The notes beneath the pieces were generated by a model. It did no database searches. It had not been told where the DNA came from and saw only the letters and a list, made by a program, of their open reading frames with translations. A stretch of DNA of 64,000 bases from Lactobacillus selangorensis (lineage in GTDB: Bacteria > Bacillota > Bacilli > Lactobacillales > Lactobacillaceae): assembly GCF_001437205.1 (NCBI RefSeq), contig NZ_JQAZ01000001.1, forward strand, positions 124,001-188,000, written 5' to 3'. Positions 9,867 through 19,140 of this stretch are shown here, piece after piece; within the stretch, counting starts at the first letter, position 1, and each line of letters starts with the position of its first letter. Made by a program: the position numbers and the translations under genes.

Positions 9867-10052
9867 TTAAACGCGCGTAACCTTACCTGACTTCAAAGCG
9901 CGAGCTGAAACCCAAACGCGCTTCGGCTTACCGTCAACTAAAATGCGCACTTTTTGAAGATTCGGCTTCCAAGAACGACGGGAAGAGTTCAAGGCATGAG
10001 AACGCTTGTTGCCAAAACGTGTTTTACGGCCAGTAATGAAATCTTTTGCCAT
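9867..10052 (-). CDS. rpmB: 50S ribosomal protein bL28
   Basis: This is a 61-residue bL28, a component of the large ribosomal subunit. It starts [20 protein letters not shown] and continues with the conserved basic segment [13 protein letters not shown] and the [14 protein letters not shown]-terminus. It is transcribed against its neighbours, as usual beside asp23/fakA in Firmicutes. AAAGGAGG lies properly spaced before ATG on the minus strand. I see no zinc-binding cysteine pairs, so it appears to be the zinc-independent form. Confidence 0.97.
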   Translation of the reverse strand: MAKDFITGRKTRFGNKRSHALNSSRRSWKPNLQKVRILVDGKPKRVWVSARALKSGKVTRV

Positions 10053-10187
10053 AGTTTTTTCCTCCTTTATACTAAAAAGCCAACCGAACGCATTTTAAAA
10101 CAATCTGCTTGATCGAATACGACGTAGCTTTTCATAATTCACTTAAACAATTTATCATAAATCCCGACAGATAGCAAGATTTTCTTT

Positions 10188-10215
10188 AAAGTAATTTTAC
10201 TTGACAGCTTGTCAA
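10188..10215 (-). promoter_or_regulatory. Possible rpmB promoter with dyad at the -35
   Basis: On the minus strand, TTGACA (10215-10210) is followed 16 bases later by TACTTT (10193-10188). The -35 is one arm of a perfect inverted repeat, TTGACA-GCT-TGTCAA (10201-10215). The resulting leader would be about 130 nt. The -10 is poor, so this is tentative. Confidence 0.4.
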
Positions 10216-10257
10216 ATAGGCACAAACCTGGTCCTTTCCTTCCCTGTCGACCTATGC

Positions 10258-10263
10258 TAAAAT
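10258..10263 (+). promoter_or_regulatory. Extended -10 promoter for the asp23-like gene
   Basis: TAAAAT is preceded by TGC (TGCTAAAAT), and lies about 30 bases before ATG 10295. No convincing -35 is visible at the proper distance. Confidence 0.55.
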
Positions 10264-10294
10264 AGGAAAGAAGTTCCAGTAAGGAGGCTGTTTG

Positions 10295-10660
10295 ATGGCA
10301 GTCAAAATCAAAACAAAATATGGGGATATTGATATCACCAATAATGTGATCGCAACGGTGGTCGGCGGTGCTGCAACTGATATTTACGGCATTGTCGGCA
10401 TGGCCAGCAAGAGCCAGATTCGTGACAATCTCAACGATATTTTAAAGCGTGAAAATTACAGTCGTGGGGTCGTTGTCCGGCAAGAAGACAATGGCGTCAC
10501 AGTCGATGTTTACATTATCGTCGCTTACGGTATCAAGATTTCAGAAGTCTGCCGGAATGTGCAGGATAAGGTCAAATATAATTTGAACACAATGCTGGGG
10601 ATTTCAGCCAACTCTGTGAACGTTTTTGTTCAGGGAGTCCGTGTCATCAGCGAAGACTAG
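10295..10660 (+). CDS. Asp23/Gls24 family envelope stress protein (YloU-like)
   Basis: This 121-residue protein belongs to the Asp23/DUF322 family (YloU in Bacillus). In staphylococci Asp23 is a membrane-associated protein linked to cell-envelope stress; the role of the YloU branch is less clear. Family features are DIDITNNVIATVVGGAA near the start, the DVYIIVAYG strand and the C-terminal VNVFVQGVRV. It has no membrane segment. ATG 10295 follows AAGGAGG. It lies upstream of fakA, the conserved arrangement, but a strong hairpin and a new promoter separate the two. Confidence 0.9.
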   Translation: MAVKIKTKYGDIDITNNVIATVVGGAATDIYGIVGMASKSQIRDNLNDILKRENYSRGVVVRQEDNGVTVDVYIIVAYGIKISEVCRNVQDKVKYNLNTMLGISANSVNVFVQGVRVISED

Positions 10661-10707
10661 AAAAGGGCGGGGTGGCGCCACTTCGGCGGTGCCGTGCGCT
10701 CTTTTTT
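10661..10707 (+). terminator. Terminator after the asp23-like gene
   Basis: The outer AAAAGGGCG pairs with CGCTCTTTT (one wobble) and the inner GGTGGCGCC with GGCGGTGCC (one mismatch, two wobbles) around ACTTC. A run of six T follows. Confidence 0.85.
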
Positions 10708-10740
10708 AATAGGCACAGATGGACCTGAATCGGGTCTGGT

Positions 10741-10769
10741 TTGTCAAAAACTGGTGAAAGAAGTAAAAT
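10741..10769 (+). promoter_or_regulatory. Promoter for fakA
   Basis: TTGTCA and TAAAAT are separated by 17 bases. The predicted leader is about 80 nt and contains a 12-position hairpin just before the ribosome site. Confidence 0.7.
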
Positions 10770-10855
10770 AAGTCAGTTATCGTGACAAATCTTGATGAAA
10801 AATAAAACGACGGGCGAGCAGTCTTTCGATGCTTGGTCGTCGAGGAGGAACGATT

Positions 10856-12529
10856 GTGAAAGTTACTGAGGTTACGGCTGCGAATTTTAAGGATATGGTC
10901 CGCGTTGCAGCGCACCGCTTAAATAAAAATGCCGAATTTGTCAACTCCCTCAATGTTTTTCCGGTCCCAGATGGGGATACGGGAACCAATATGAATTTAA
11001 CTTTTCAAAGTGGAGCCAAGGCAGTCAATGAATCCACATCGGATAGTGTCGGCGAATTAACGAAGGCACTTGCGAAAGGCTTATTGATGGGTGCTCGGGG
11101 AAATTCGGGCGTCATTAGTTCCCAACTTTTTCGTGGGTTTTCTAAAAGTACTGAAAATAAAAAGAGTTTAACAGCGCAAGATTTAGCGGCTGCCTTTACG
11201 CATGGCGTTGAAACGGCTTATAAGGCAGTCATGAAGCCGGTTGAAGGGACAATCTTGACCGTTGCCCGTGAAGCTGCTAAAGCCGGTAATCGCAAGGCCA
11301 ATGAAACGGATGATGCCGTTGAAGTCATGGCTGCCATTGCTAAAGGAGCACGGCGGGCACTGGCTAAAACGCCAGATCAATTGCCGGTCTTAAAAGAAGT
11401 CGGTGTCGTTGATTCTGGCGGTCAAGGATTGGTTTTCATTGAAGAAGGCTTCTTGGAAGGCCTGAGCGGCGATGTGACCGACCAGGATGTTTACCAGCCC
11501 GATGAAACCGAAATGGATGAAATGGTCAATGCGGCCCATCATCAGAGCGTCCAGAGCCAGTTGTCGACTCAAGACATCAAATATGGCTACTGTACCGAAA
11601 TGATGATTGAAATCGGCAAAGGCCCAACTAGCGACCGTAAATTCGATTATGACGAATTCCGCAATTATTTAAATGATTTAGGCGATTCGCTGTTGGTCGT
11701 GGCCGATGATGAAATCATCAAGGTTCATGTCCATACCGAACACCCTGCTAAAATCTGGGATTACGGCCAGCATTATGGCTCGCTTGTCAAAGTCAAAATC
11801 GATAACATGCGAGTTCAGCATGAAAATATTATCGAACGGGACGAAGAAGAAAAGGGCGTCCCTGAAGCACCATCCCACTATGGCATTGTGGCCGTCGCAT
11901 CTGGGAACGGCATCTCCGACTTGTACAAGAGTCTCGGGGCGACCTACATTCTTCAGGGCGGCCAGACGATGAATCCCAGCACACAAGACATTGTCGATGC
12001 GATTCAGAAGGCCAACGCTGAACAGCTGATTGTCCTGCCGAATAACAAAAATATTCAGCTGGCGGCTGAACAGGCGGCCGATTTGGTCGAACAGCCGGTT
12101 GCAATTGTGCCGAGTCGTTCGGTGGCACAAGGGATGACGGCATTGCTGTCGTTTAATCCGGAGAGCGACTTGGCGACGAATAAGGATGAGATGACGGCTG
12201 CTTTAGCAACCGTGCGCAGTGGTCAAGTCACACGTGCGGTTCGGGATACACAGCTGAACGGCCGGACGATTCAAAAGAATGACTACATGGGTATCGTCGA
12301 CGGTGACATTCGGGTCAGCGAACCTGACCGTGTGCAAGCAGCTATCGATATGGTCAAGACGATGCTTGATGAGGACAGCGAAATCGTCACGATTTTGATC
12401 GGTGAAGACGGTGTGAAGAGCGAAGCCGAACAGATTTCTGCCGCTGTTATGGCAGCAGATGAGGACCTTGAAGTTGAGATTCACGAAGGCGACCAGCCCG
12501 TTTATCCGTATCTGATTTCGGTTGAATAA
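10856..12529 (+). CDS. fakA: Fatty acid kinase catalytic subunit FakA (DAK2 domain, YloV)
   Basis: FakA phosphorylates host- or medium-derived fatty acids held by a FakB (DegV-family) carrier, feeding acyl-phosphate to PlsY. The 557-residue protein begins with a DhaL/DAK2 kinase domain: NVFPVPDGDTGTNM (metal-binding Asp cluster, about residues 34-47), LLMGARGNSGVISSQ and DSGGQGL. The middle and C-terminal part is the DegV-like FakA-specific region. GTG 10856 lies 7 bases after GAGGAGG. A hairpin (10809-10841) ends directly at that ribosome site. No fakB is in the window. plsX and acpP follow nearby, consistent with phospholipid synthesis. Confidence 0.93.
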   Translation: MKVTEVTAANFKDMVRVAAHRLNKNAEFVNSLNVFPVPDGDTGTNMNLTFQSGAKAVNESTSDSVGELTKALAKGLLMGARGNSGVISSQLFRGFSKSTENKKSLTAQDLAAAFTHGVETAYKAVMKPVEGTILTVAREAAKAGNRKANETDDAVEVMAAIAKGARRALAKTPDQLPVLKEVGVVDSGGQGLVFIEEGFLEGLSGDVTDQDVYQPDETEMDEMVNAAHHQSVQSQLSTQDIKYGYCTEMMIEIGKGPTSDRKFDYDEFRNYLNDLGDSLLVVADDEIIKVHVHTEHPAKIWDYGQHYGSLVKVKIDNMRVQHENIIERDEEEKGVPEAPSHYGIVAVASGNGISDLYKSLGATYILQGGQTMNPSTQDIVDAIQKANAEQLIVLPNNKNIQLAAEQAADLVEQPVAIVPSRSVAQGMTALLSFNPESDLATNKDEMTAALATVRSGQVTRAVRDTQLNGRTIQKNDYMGIVDGDIRVSEPDRVQAAIDMVKTMLDEDSEIVTILIGEDGVKSEAEQISAAVMAADEDLEVEIHEGDQPVYPYLISVE

Positions 12530-12539
12530 GCACTAAAAG

Positions 12540-12570
12540 GAGGCTCTGGCAGCGATGCGGGCCTCTTTTT
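12540..12570 (+). terminator. Terminator between fakA and recG
   Basis: GAGGCTC pairs with GGGCCTC (one wobble) around a 12-base loop and is followed by five T. Only 24 bases separate the T-run from the recG start, leaving no visible room for a promoter. Confidence 0.75.
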
Positions 12571-12594
12571 CAACAGGTGGAAAGGAGCAGGCAC

Positions 12595-14640
12595 ATGCAG
12601 CCTAATTTGCAAGATCCAGTGACCGTTTTGAGCGGCGTGGGCCCCAAACGAGTCACGGCCCTCAAGGAACTCGGCATCGAAACGATTGCCGATTTACTCT
12701 ACTATTTTCCGTTTCGGTATGAAGATTTGAAAGTCAAAGAACTTGCCGACGTCGCCGACCAGGAAAAAGTGACCCTCAAGGGGGTGGTGGTCGCTGATCC
12801 CGTCATCAGCCGTTTCGGACCGCACCGCAACCGGCTCAATGTCCGCCTGCTGATCAATCATGCCGTGATTCGGGTCACTTTTTTCAACCAGCCGTATTTA
12901 AAAGATAAATTTACGACCGGCACCGAAATCGCCGTTTATGGCAAGTGGGATGCGAAACGCAAGAGTTTGACCGGAATGAAAGTGCTCGCCGTTCAGAATG
13001 AGGACCACCCATCGTATGAACCGATTTATTCCGTCAGTAAAAAGATTCGGCAGGGGACACTCGTCAAACTGATTCAGGAGGCCTATAAACGTTACCAAGG
13101 ACTGCTGGTCGATTTGGTTCCCAGCAATGTCCGCAGCCATTACCGTTTGATGAATGAACAGGAAATGGTCCAAGGCATGCATTTTCCCAAGAGTCTCGAA
13201 GAAGCACAAGCAGCCCGCCGGACGGCCATTTTTAGAGAATTCTTTTTATTCCAGCTGCGCCTGCAGACGCTCAAAAATTCGAATGACCGGCCCGAAAACG
13301 GAGTCGCCCTTGAATATGATAATGATGCTTTGAAAAAGTTTATTAAAACTTTCCCGTTCGAATTGACGAATGCCCAGAAACGGGTCGTCAATGAAATCTG
13401 CCGGGATATGCGGCGCCCGCAGCATATGAACCGTCTCCTGCAGGGGGATGTCGGATCTGGGAAGACAATTGTGGCCGCAATTGCGCTGTTTGCGACTGTG
13501 ACGGCAGGGTATCAGGCGGCGTTGATGGCGCCGACCGAAATCTTAGCCGAACAGCATTATAACAAGCTGGCCAAATTATTTGCGCCCCTGCATGTGTCGG
13601 TCAGCCTGCTGACGGGCTCGTTACGGACCCAAGATAAACGGCAGGCGCTGGCTGACTTGCGCAGCGGCCGGACCAACATCGTCATCGGGACCCATGCCTT
13701 GATTCAGGAGGATGTCGATTTCAAACGACTCGGTTTAGCCATTATTGATGAACAGCACCGTTTTGGCGTCAATCAGCGCCGTATCTTACGGGAAAAGGGC
13801 CAAAAGCCGGATATCCTGACGATGACAGCGACGCCGATTCCCAGAACCTTGGCGATTACGGCCTATGGTGAAATGGATGTTTCGACGATTGATGAGATGC
13901 CAGCGGGGCGTTTGCCGATTCAAACGACGTGGATTCGCAGCAATCAGGTTCAGAATGCCCTGCAGTTTGTCCGTCAGCAGCTCGAAGCCGGCCAGCAGGT
14001 GTTCGTGATTACGCCGTTAATTGCCGAATCGGAGACGCTCGACCTGAAAACAGCCGAACAGATTTACGACCAGATGAACGCCGTCTTTGGCAACGACTTC
14101 AAAGTGGCGCTGCTGCATGGTCAGATGAAGGATGACGAGAAGAATGCCATCATGGCCGATTTTGCCGCCGATCGCGTCCAATTATTAGTGGCGACGACCG
14201 TTGTCGAAGTCGGCGTCGATGTCCCGAATGCCAATGTGATGCTGATTTTCGATGCCGATCGGTTCGGGCTCGCCCAGCTGCATCAGCTGCGGGGCCGGGT
14301 CGGGCGTGGCAAGGAACAGGCGTATTGCATTTTGATTGCCGATCCAAAGAATCAGACGGCGATTGAACGGATGACGATTATGACGGAGACAACAAGCGGT
14401 TTCACTTTGGCCCAAAAAGATTTAGAATTACGGGGTGCCGGTGATGTCTTCGGCGATCGGCAGTCGGGGCTGCCGGCGTTTAAAATCGGTGACCCGGTGG
14501 CCGACATCAACAGCCTGCAAGTTGCTCAGCTCGAAGTGCAGAAGCTGTTTGAGGCCGATCCCGACCTTCGTGAACAGGAACACTGGCCGTTGGCGCACTA
14601 TCTGGATGTCCAGAAGCTGCGCCAGCCGAGTTTTGATTAA
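12595..14640 (+). CDS. recG: ATP-dependent DNA helicase RecG
   Basis: RecG reverses stalled forks and processes Holliday junctions. The 681-residue protein has an N-terminal wedge/OB domain (about residues 1-230). The SF2 motor follows, with Walker A GDVGSGKT (284-291), DEQH (385-388), TATPIPRTLA (motif III) and the C-terminal helicase motifs VVEVGVDVPNAN and QLRGRVGRG. The TRG-like region lies near DLELRGAGDVFG. ATG 12595 follows AAGGAG. Length is typical. It is followed by plsX, as in other Firmicutes. Confidence 0.96.
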   Translation: MQPNLQDPVTVLSGVGPKRVTALKELGIETIADLLYYFPFRYEDLKVKELADVADQEKVTLKGVVVADPVISRFGPHRNRLNVRLLINHAVIRVTFFNQPYLKDKFTTGTEIAVYGKWDAKRKSLTGMKVLAVQNEDHPSYEPIYSVSKKIRQGTLVKLIQEAYKRYQGLLVDLVPSNVRSHYRLMNEQEMVQGMHFPKSLEEAQAARRTAIFREFFLFQLRLQTLKNSNDRPENGVALEYDNDALKKFIKTFPFELTNAQKRVVNEICRDMRRPQHMNRLLQGDVGSGKTIVAAIALFATVTAGYQAALMAPTEILAEQHYNKLAKLFAPLHVSVSLLTGSLRTQDKRQALADLRSGRTNIVIGTHALIQEDVDFKRLGLAIIDEQHRFGVNQRRILREKGQKPDILTMTATPIPRTLAITAYGEMDVSTIDEMPAGRLPIQTTWIRSNQVQNALQFVRQQLEAGQQVFVITPLIAESETLDLKTAEQIYDQMNAVFGNDFKVALLHGQMKDDEKNAIMADFAADRVQLLVATTVVEVGVDVPNANVMLIFDADRFGLAQLHQLRGRVGRGKEQAYCILIADPKNQTAIERMTIMTETTSGFTLAQKDLELRGAGDVFGDRQSGLPAFKIGDPVADINSLQVAQLEVQKLFEADPDLREQEHWPLAHYLDVQKLRQPSFD

Positions 14641-14661
14641 AAAGAGAAATGAGGAAACAAA

Positions 14662-15678
14662 ATGAAAATCGCAGTGGATGCAATGGGCGGCGATCATGCG
14701 CCCCAAGTCATCGTAGAAGGAGTTGAACGGGCTCGGGATGCTTATCCGGACCTCGAATTCACCTTATATGGCCGTGAACAAGAGATTCGCCAATATTTGA
14801 AGAAAGACGAGCGCATCACAATTGTGCAGACGGATGTCGTCATTGACGGCAATGAATCGCCGGTCAAAGCGATTCGCAGCAAAAAAGATGCCTCCATGGT
14901 GCTCGCTGCTAATGCCGTTAAATCCGGTGATGCCGATGCCTTATTCTCATTAGGCAGTACTGGTGCACTCTTAGCCGCCGGATTATTCATCGTCGGCCGC
15001 ATTAAAGGGATCGAACGGCCGGGTTTGATGCCGACTTTGCCGGCAGTCGGCGGCGGTATTTCCAGCTTCAACATGCTTGATGTCGGAGCCAACGCCGAGA
15101 ATCGGGCCAGTCAGCTGTACCAGTATGCCTTGATGGGCAGCTACTACGCCCATGATATCCGCCACATTGAACATCCCCGCATCGGACTGCTCAATAATGG
15201 GACTGAGCCGCATAAGGGCGATGATCTTCATCAGGAAGCCTTCAAATTGATTGCGGCCGATAAGTCGCTCAATTTTGTTGGCAACGTCGAAGCTAGCAAT
15301 CTGTTCAACGGACCGGCCGATGTAGTCGTGACCGATGGTTTTACCGGCAATGCGACTTTGAAGGCAATTGAGGGGACGGCTAACACGTTATTGCATCTCC
15401 TCAAGCATTCAATCATGGATGCTGGTGTGAAGGAGAAATTAGGCGGTTTACTGCTCAAGCAGAGCTTGGGCGGCCTTAAGACGACGTTTGACACGTCTGC
15501 GTATGGCGGCGCTGTTCTGCTCGGTTTAAAAGCACCGATTGTGAAGGCGCATGGTGCGGCCGATTCTGAAGCGGTCTACTACACCGTACGGCAGATTCGT
15601 GAAATGCTGCATAATCAAACGATTCAAAAAGTAGTTGCTTATTTTTCAGAACAAGCGAAAATAGAGAAGAAAGATTAA
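14662..15678 (+). CDS. plsX: Phosphate acyltransferase PlsX
   Basis: PlsX makes acyl-phosphate from acyl-ACP and phosphate for the PlsY step of phospholipid synthesis. The 338-residue protein starts [20 protein letters not shown], the family signature, and has the conserved [25 protein letters not shown] and [10 protein letters not shown] segments. It is peripheral to the membrane. It sits directly before acpP and after recG, the standard Firmicute cluster, and complements fakA 2 kb upstream. Confidence 0.96.
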   Translation: MKIAVDAMGGDHAPQVIVEGVERARDAYPDLEFTLYGREQEIRQYLKKDERITIVQTDVVIDGNESPVKAIRSKKDASMVLAANAVKSGDADALFSLGSTGALLAAGLFIVGRIKGIERPGLMPTLPAVGGGISSFNMLDVGANAENRASQLYQYALMGSYYAHDIRHIEHPRIGLLNNGTEPHKGDDLHQEAFKLIAADKSLNFVGNVEASNLFNGPADVVVTDGFTGNATLKAIEGTANTLLHLLKHSIMDAGVKEKLGGLLLKQSLGGLKTTFDTSAYGGAVLLGLKAPIVKAHGAADSEAVYYTVRQIREMLHNQTIQKVVAYFSEQAKIEKKD

Positions 15679-15695
15679 AAAAGGGGTGCTGGCAC

Positions 15696-15941
15696 ATGAC
15701 AGACCAAGAAATTTACGACAAAATTGCCAAATTATTAGAAGATCATTTTGATTTGACGGCGGACAAGATTAGCAACGATTTGAACTTCAAACGCGATTTA
15801 GACGCTGATTCCATTGATATGGTGGAATTCGTCTTAGAATTAGAAGATACTTTTGGTGCTGAAATTCCCGACGACGATGCTGAGAAAATTCAAACAGTCG
15901 GCGATGCCGTGAAATATATTCAGGCACACCCAACTAAGTAG
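15696..15941 (+). CDS. acpP: Acyl carrier protein
   Basis: This is an 81-residue acidic four-helix carrier. The phosphopantetheine attachment site is Ser39 in DADSIDMVEF; Ile replaces the more usual Leu after the serine, a mild variation. It carries acyl chains for PlsX and fatty acid synthesis. It lies 17 bases after plsX and is closed by a terminator. It may not be the only ACP of the organism, because fab clusters often hold their own copy. Confidence 0.95.
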   Translation: MTDQEIYDKIAKLLEDHFDLTADKISNDLNFKRDLDADSIDMVEFVLELEDTFGAEIPDDDAEKIQTVGDAVKYIQAHPTK

Positions 15942-15950
15942 CACTGCATT

Positions 15951-15993
15951 AGGCTTTCGGCGGGATTTGATTTCCTGCTGAAAGCCTTTTTTT
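15951..15993 (+). terminator. Terminator after acpP
   Basis: AGGCTTTCGGCGGG pairs with CCTGCTGAAAGCCT (one C-T-type mismatch and wobbles) and is followed by seven T. It isolates plsX-acpP from the opp operon. Confidence 0.9.
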
Positions 15994-16037
15994 ATGCCCT
16001 TTTTGTGAAGAAAATAAGAAAACAATGATAAAAATAC

Positions 16038-16066
16038 TTGCAATGTGGCCGAATACACCCTATAAT
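16038..16066 (+). promoter_or_regulatory. Promoter of the opp operon
   Basis: TTGCAA and a perfect TATAAT are separated by 17 bases. The predicted start is about 55 bases before oppD, and the short leader holds a 10-bp dyad. Confidence 0.8.
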
Positions 16067-16073
16067 CTAAAAT

Positions 16074-16106
16074 AATTATTAGATTACTTATCAAATTCTA
16101 ATAATT
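16074..16106. promoter_or_regulatory. 10-bp inverted repeat in the opp leader
   Basis: AATTATTAGA (16074-16083) and TCTAATAATT (16097-16106) are perfect reverse complements separated by 13 bases, starting 8 bases after the -10. It could be an operator or an mRNA hairpin just ahead of the ribosome site AGAGGAGG. There is no T-run directly after it. The regulator is unknown. Confidence 0.55.
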
Positions 16107-16129
16107 CATTTGAAAGAGGAGGCCTGTTC

Positions 16130-17167
16130 ATGCCAGATGAAACGACACATTTATTAGATATTCAGCATCTGCACACTGGATTCCGTGTGGGCGACGCGTT
16201 TTATGACGCCGTTGATGACATCAATCTAACATTAGATAAAAATGAGATTTTAGCGATCGTTGGCGAATCAGGCTCTGGTAAGAGTACGTTAGCAACCAGC
16301 ATCATCGGATTACATAATCCGAAGAACACCCGTGTTCGCGGCACAATCGCATATAACGGCCAGAATTTAGTCGGTCTCGACGAAACAGCCTTTAATAAGA
16401 TTCGTGGCAACGATATCGGGATGATCTTCCAGGATCCGTTATCGGCGCTCAATCCATTGATGCGCTGCGGCGACCAAATTGCCGAAACCCTTAAATATCA
16501 CACCAAGTTAAATAAACAAGAACGGAAAGAACATGTTTTAGCGATTCTTGAGCGAGTCGGGATTCCTAATCCGAAACTGACTTACCGGCAGTATCCGCAC
16601 GAATTATCCGGCGGGATGCGGCAGCGGATTATCATCGCCATCGCCATTGCCTGCAAGCCGCCGATTATTATCGCCGACGAACCGACAACAGCGCTCGATG
16701 TCACGATTCAAGCCCAGATTTTGGATTTGTTGGAAGACATCGAAAAAGAAACAGGTTCCGGCATTATCCTGATTACCCATGATTTGGGTGTCGTCGCCGA
16801 AACCGCCGATCGGGTTGCAGTGATGTATTCCGGCCAGATTGTCGAAGAAGCACCGGTCAATGAGCTGTTCGCCCATCCGCTGCATCCCTACACACGTTCA
16901 CTCTTAAATTCAATGCCGCAGTTGGATAACGTTGAAGACAAGCTCCATGTCATTCAAGGCACGGTGCCGTCCTTAAAAGATATGCAACCGGATGGCTGCC
17001 GCTTTGCCCCCCGCATTCCTTGGATTCCGGCGAGTGCTCATGAAGCCCATCCAACGATGCATGAAGTAGGACCCAATCATTACGTCCGCTGCACTTGCTA
17101 CAAAACATTTCATTTTCAAGATGCGTTAAGTTCCGTCGAAGGAGGAATCGTGAATGTCACTGATTGA
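16130..17167 (+). CDS. oppD: Oligopeptide ABC transporter ATP-binding protein OppD
   Basis: OppD is one of the two ATPases that power peptide uptake. The 345-residue protein has Walker [11 protein letters not shown]-loop [12 protein letters not shown], signature LSGGMRQR, Walker [13 protein letters not shown] and the H-loop ITHDLG. The C-terminal oligopeptide/dipeptide extension is recognisable from GCRFAPR, but Ile replaces the usual Cys in APRCP and the next conserved Cys is also missing, while the final Cys pair (RCTC) is kept. It overlaps oppF by 14 bases. It opens a complete oppDFBCA operon. Confidence 0.94.
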   Translation: MPDETTHLLDIQHLHTGFRVGDAFYDAVDDINLTLDKNEILAIVGESGSGKSTLATSIIGLHNPKNTRVRGTIAYNGQNLVGLDETAFNKIRGNDIGMIFQDPLSALNPLMRCGDQIAETLKYHTKLNKQERKEHVLAILERVGIPNPKLTYRQYPHELSGGMRQRIIIAIAIACKPPIIIADEPTTALDVTIQAQILDLLEDIEKETGSGIILITHDLGVVAETADRVAVMYSGQIVEEAPVNELFAHPLHPYTRSLLNSMPQLDNVEDKLHVIQGTVPSLKDMQPDGCRFAPRIPWIPASAHEAHPTMHEVGPNHYVRCTCYKTFHFQDALSSVEGGIVNVTD

Positions 17168-18161
17168 AGTAAAGCATTTAAAAGTTCACTATCCAGTTCG
17201 GACGGGTTTCTGGAATCGGATCACGAGTTATGTCAAGGCCGTCGATGATGTCAGTTTTAACATCGAAGCCGGACAAACTTATGGGTTGATCGGCGAATCC
17301 GGTTCAGGCAAGTCGACGACCGGCAAAGCCATCGTCGGGCTCGAAAAAGTTACTTCCGGCCAGATTTTATATGAAGGCCAGGATATTACCAAAGCCAGCG
17401 TTCGCAAATCGATGCACTACAACAAAGACGTCCAGATGATTTTTCAGGATTCCTTATCCAGTTTGAATCCCCGTAAACGCATCGAAGACATTATTGCCGA
17501 ACCAATCCGCAATTTCGAACATTTGGCACCGACCGATGAGCAGAAGCGGGTCCAGCAGCTGCTCGATATTGTCGGGATGCCGTCTGATTCAATTTACAAG
17601 TACCCCTTCGAATTCTCAGGCGGCCAGCGCCAGCGAATCGGGATTGCCCGAGCCGTTGCGACGCATCCCAAACTGATTATCGCCGATGAACCTGTTTCAG
17701 CGCTCGATTTATCGGTGCAGGCGCAGGTGCTCAACTTTATGAAAGACATTCAGCAGGCGTACCACATCAGCTTCCTGTTCATCTCGCATGATTTAGGGGT
17801 CGTCAAGCATATGTGCCCTGACATGGCAATCATGAACCAAGGCCGTTTTGTTGAAACTGGGACTCGGGAAGATATTTACGAACATCCGCAGCACATTTAC
17901 ACCCAGCGGTTATTATCGGCGATTCCCGAAGTCGACCCGACCCATCGGCAACAGAATCGCAAGCATCGGCAGGCCGTTGAAAAGAAGTTTCAATCTGAAA
18001 AGAAGGATTATTACGATCAAAACGGCCGGGTCTTCGATTTGCAGCAGCTGACCGAACATCATGCCGCCGCTGTCAAGCCGGAGCAAGCCGACTTATGCCG
18101 CCAAGAAATCGAGCACGACCGCTACCCAGATGAATTGCCCTTGAGAATGGAGGTGGAGTAG
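17154..18161 (+). CDS. oppF: Oligopeptide ABC transporter ATP-binding protein OppF
   Basis: OppF is the second ATPase of the peptide transporter. The 335-residue protein has Walker [12 protein letters not shown]-loop MIFQDSLSSLNP, signature FSGGQRQRIG, Walker B LIIADEPVSALD and H-loop ISHDLG, all intact. The C-terminal 60 residues are charged and Gln/His-rich (around HRQQNRKHRQAVEKK), longer than the minimal OppF end. ATG 17154 lies within the end of oppD, and oppB starts one base after its stop, indicating one translationally coupled operon. Confidence 0.94.
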   Translation: MSLIEVKHLKVHYPVRTGFWNRITSYVKAVDDVSFNIEAGQTYGLIGESGSGKSTTGKAIVGLEKVTSGQILYEGQDITKASVRKSMHYNKDVQMIFQDSLSSLNPRKRIEDIIAEPIRNFEHLAPTDEQKRVQQLLDIVGMPSDSIYKYPFEFSGGQRQRIGIARAVATHPKLIIADEPVSALDLSVQAQVLNFMKDIQQAYHISFLFISHDLGVVKHMCPDMAIMNQGRFVETGTREDIYEHPQHIYTQRLLSAIPEVDPTHRQQNRKHRQAVEKKFQSEKKDYYDQNGRVFDLQQLTEHHAAAVKPEQADLCRQEIEHDRYPDELPLRMEVE

Positions 18162-18162
18162 C

Positions 18163-19122
18163 ATGTGGAAAACCATTTTAAGACGGGTGCTCCTGATGAT
18201 TCCCCAAATTATTATCTTGAGCCTGATGGTCTTCATGCTAGCCAAGATGATGCCTGGTGATCCGTTTACCGGACTCGTCACTCCCCAGACCGATCCATCT
18301 CAGCTCCATCGTCTGCGGGTCGAAGCTGGTTTCTACAATCCATGGTATGTCCAGTACCGGGATTGGGTCGTCAACATGTTCCATGGCAACTTCGGGACTA
18401 GCTACCAGTACCACCGTTCCGTAGCCAGTATGATCGGCGAACGGGCCGTCAATACTTTCTGGCTGGCACTGCTGACCTTCGTTTTGACCTACTTGATTGC
18501 GATTCCAGTCGGGATTATCGCTGGTCGTTACGAAAGCAGCTGGAAGGATAATGCGATTCAGGTTTACACCTACATTACCCTAGCCATTCCAGCCTTTGTG
18601 TTCTACTTATTCGGAATCTGGCTATTCGGTTATGTGCTCGGTTGGTTTCCAACCAGCGGTTCGATTTCGGTCAGTGCGACCGGCATGATCGGCAAAGTCG
18701 GCAGCATGCTCTACCACATGATTTTGCCAGCCTTGTTAGCGGCGATTCTGGCCACCACCAGTATTATTCAGTACTTGCGGAGCGGCATCATCGATAACAA
18801 GCAGGAAGACTATGTGCGGACGGCCCGTTCCAAAGGGGTACCGGAACGCGTTGTGTTCAGCAAACACATCCTGCGGAATTCGTTTCTGCCGATTGCCGCT
18901 TTCATCGGCAACAACTTTGCCGTTTTGATCGGCGGCTCCGTCTTTACCGAAACGATTTTCTCTTACCCAGGTTTAGGACAGCTGTTCATCTCATCGATCA
19001 GCAGTCGTGACTATTCGATTATTACCGCATTGGTACTGATTTTCGGAATCTTCACCCTGTTGGGGAACTTGATTTCAGATATCATCTTGCGGGTCGTCGA
19101 TCCACGGCTGCGGATTCAATAA
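18163..19122 (+). CDS. oppB: Oligopeptide ABC transporter permease OppB
   Basis: OppB is a 319-residue inner-membrane permease with an N-terminal transmembrane helix (about residues 9-30), an extracellular loop, and five further helices. The permease EAA-type loop that contacts the ATPase is seen as YVRTARSKGVPERVVFSKHILRNSFLP (positions about 210-236 of the protein). The start is ATG 18163, preceded by GGAGGTGG. With OppC it forms the membrane channel for peptides. Confidence 0.94.
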   Translation: MWKTILRRVLLMIPQIIILSLMVFMLAKMMPGDPFTGLVTPQTDPSQLHRLRVEAGFYNPWYVQYRDWVVNMFHGNFGTSYQYHRSVASMIGERAVNTFWLALLTFVLTYLIAIPVGIIAGRYESSWKDNAIQVYTYITLAIPAFVFYLFGIWLFGYVLGWFPTSGSISVSATGMIGKVGSMLYHMILPALLAAILATTSIIQYLRSGIIDNKQEDYVRTARSKGVPERVVFSKHILRNSFLPIAAFIGNNFAVLIGGSVFTETIFSYPGLGQLFISSISSRDYSIITALVLIFGIFTLLGNLISDIILRVVDPRLRIQ

Positions 19123-19140
19123 TAGAAAGGAGGAACCAGT

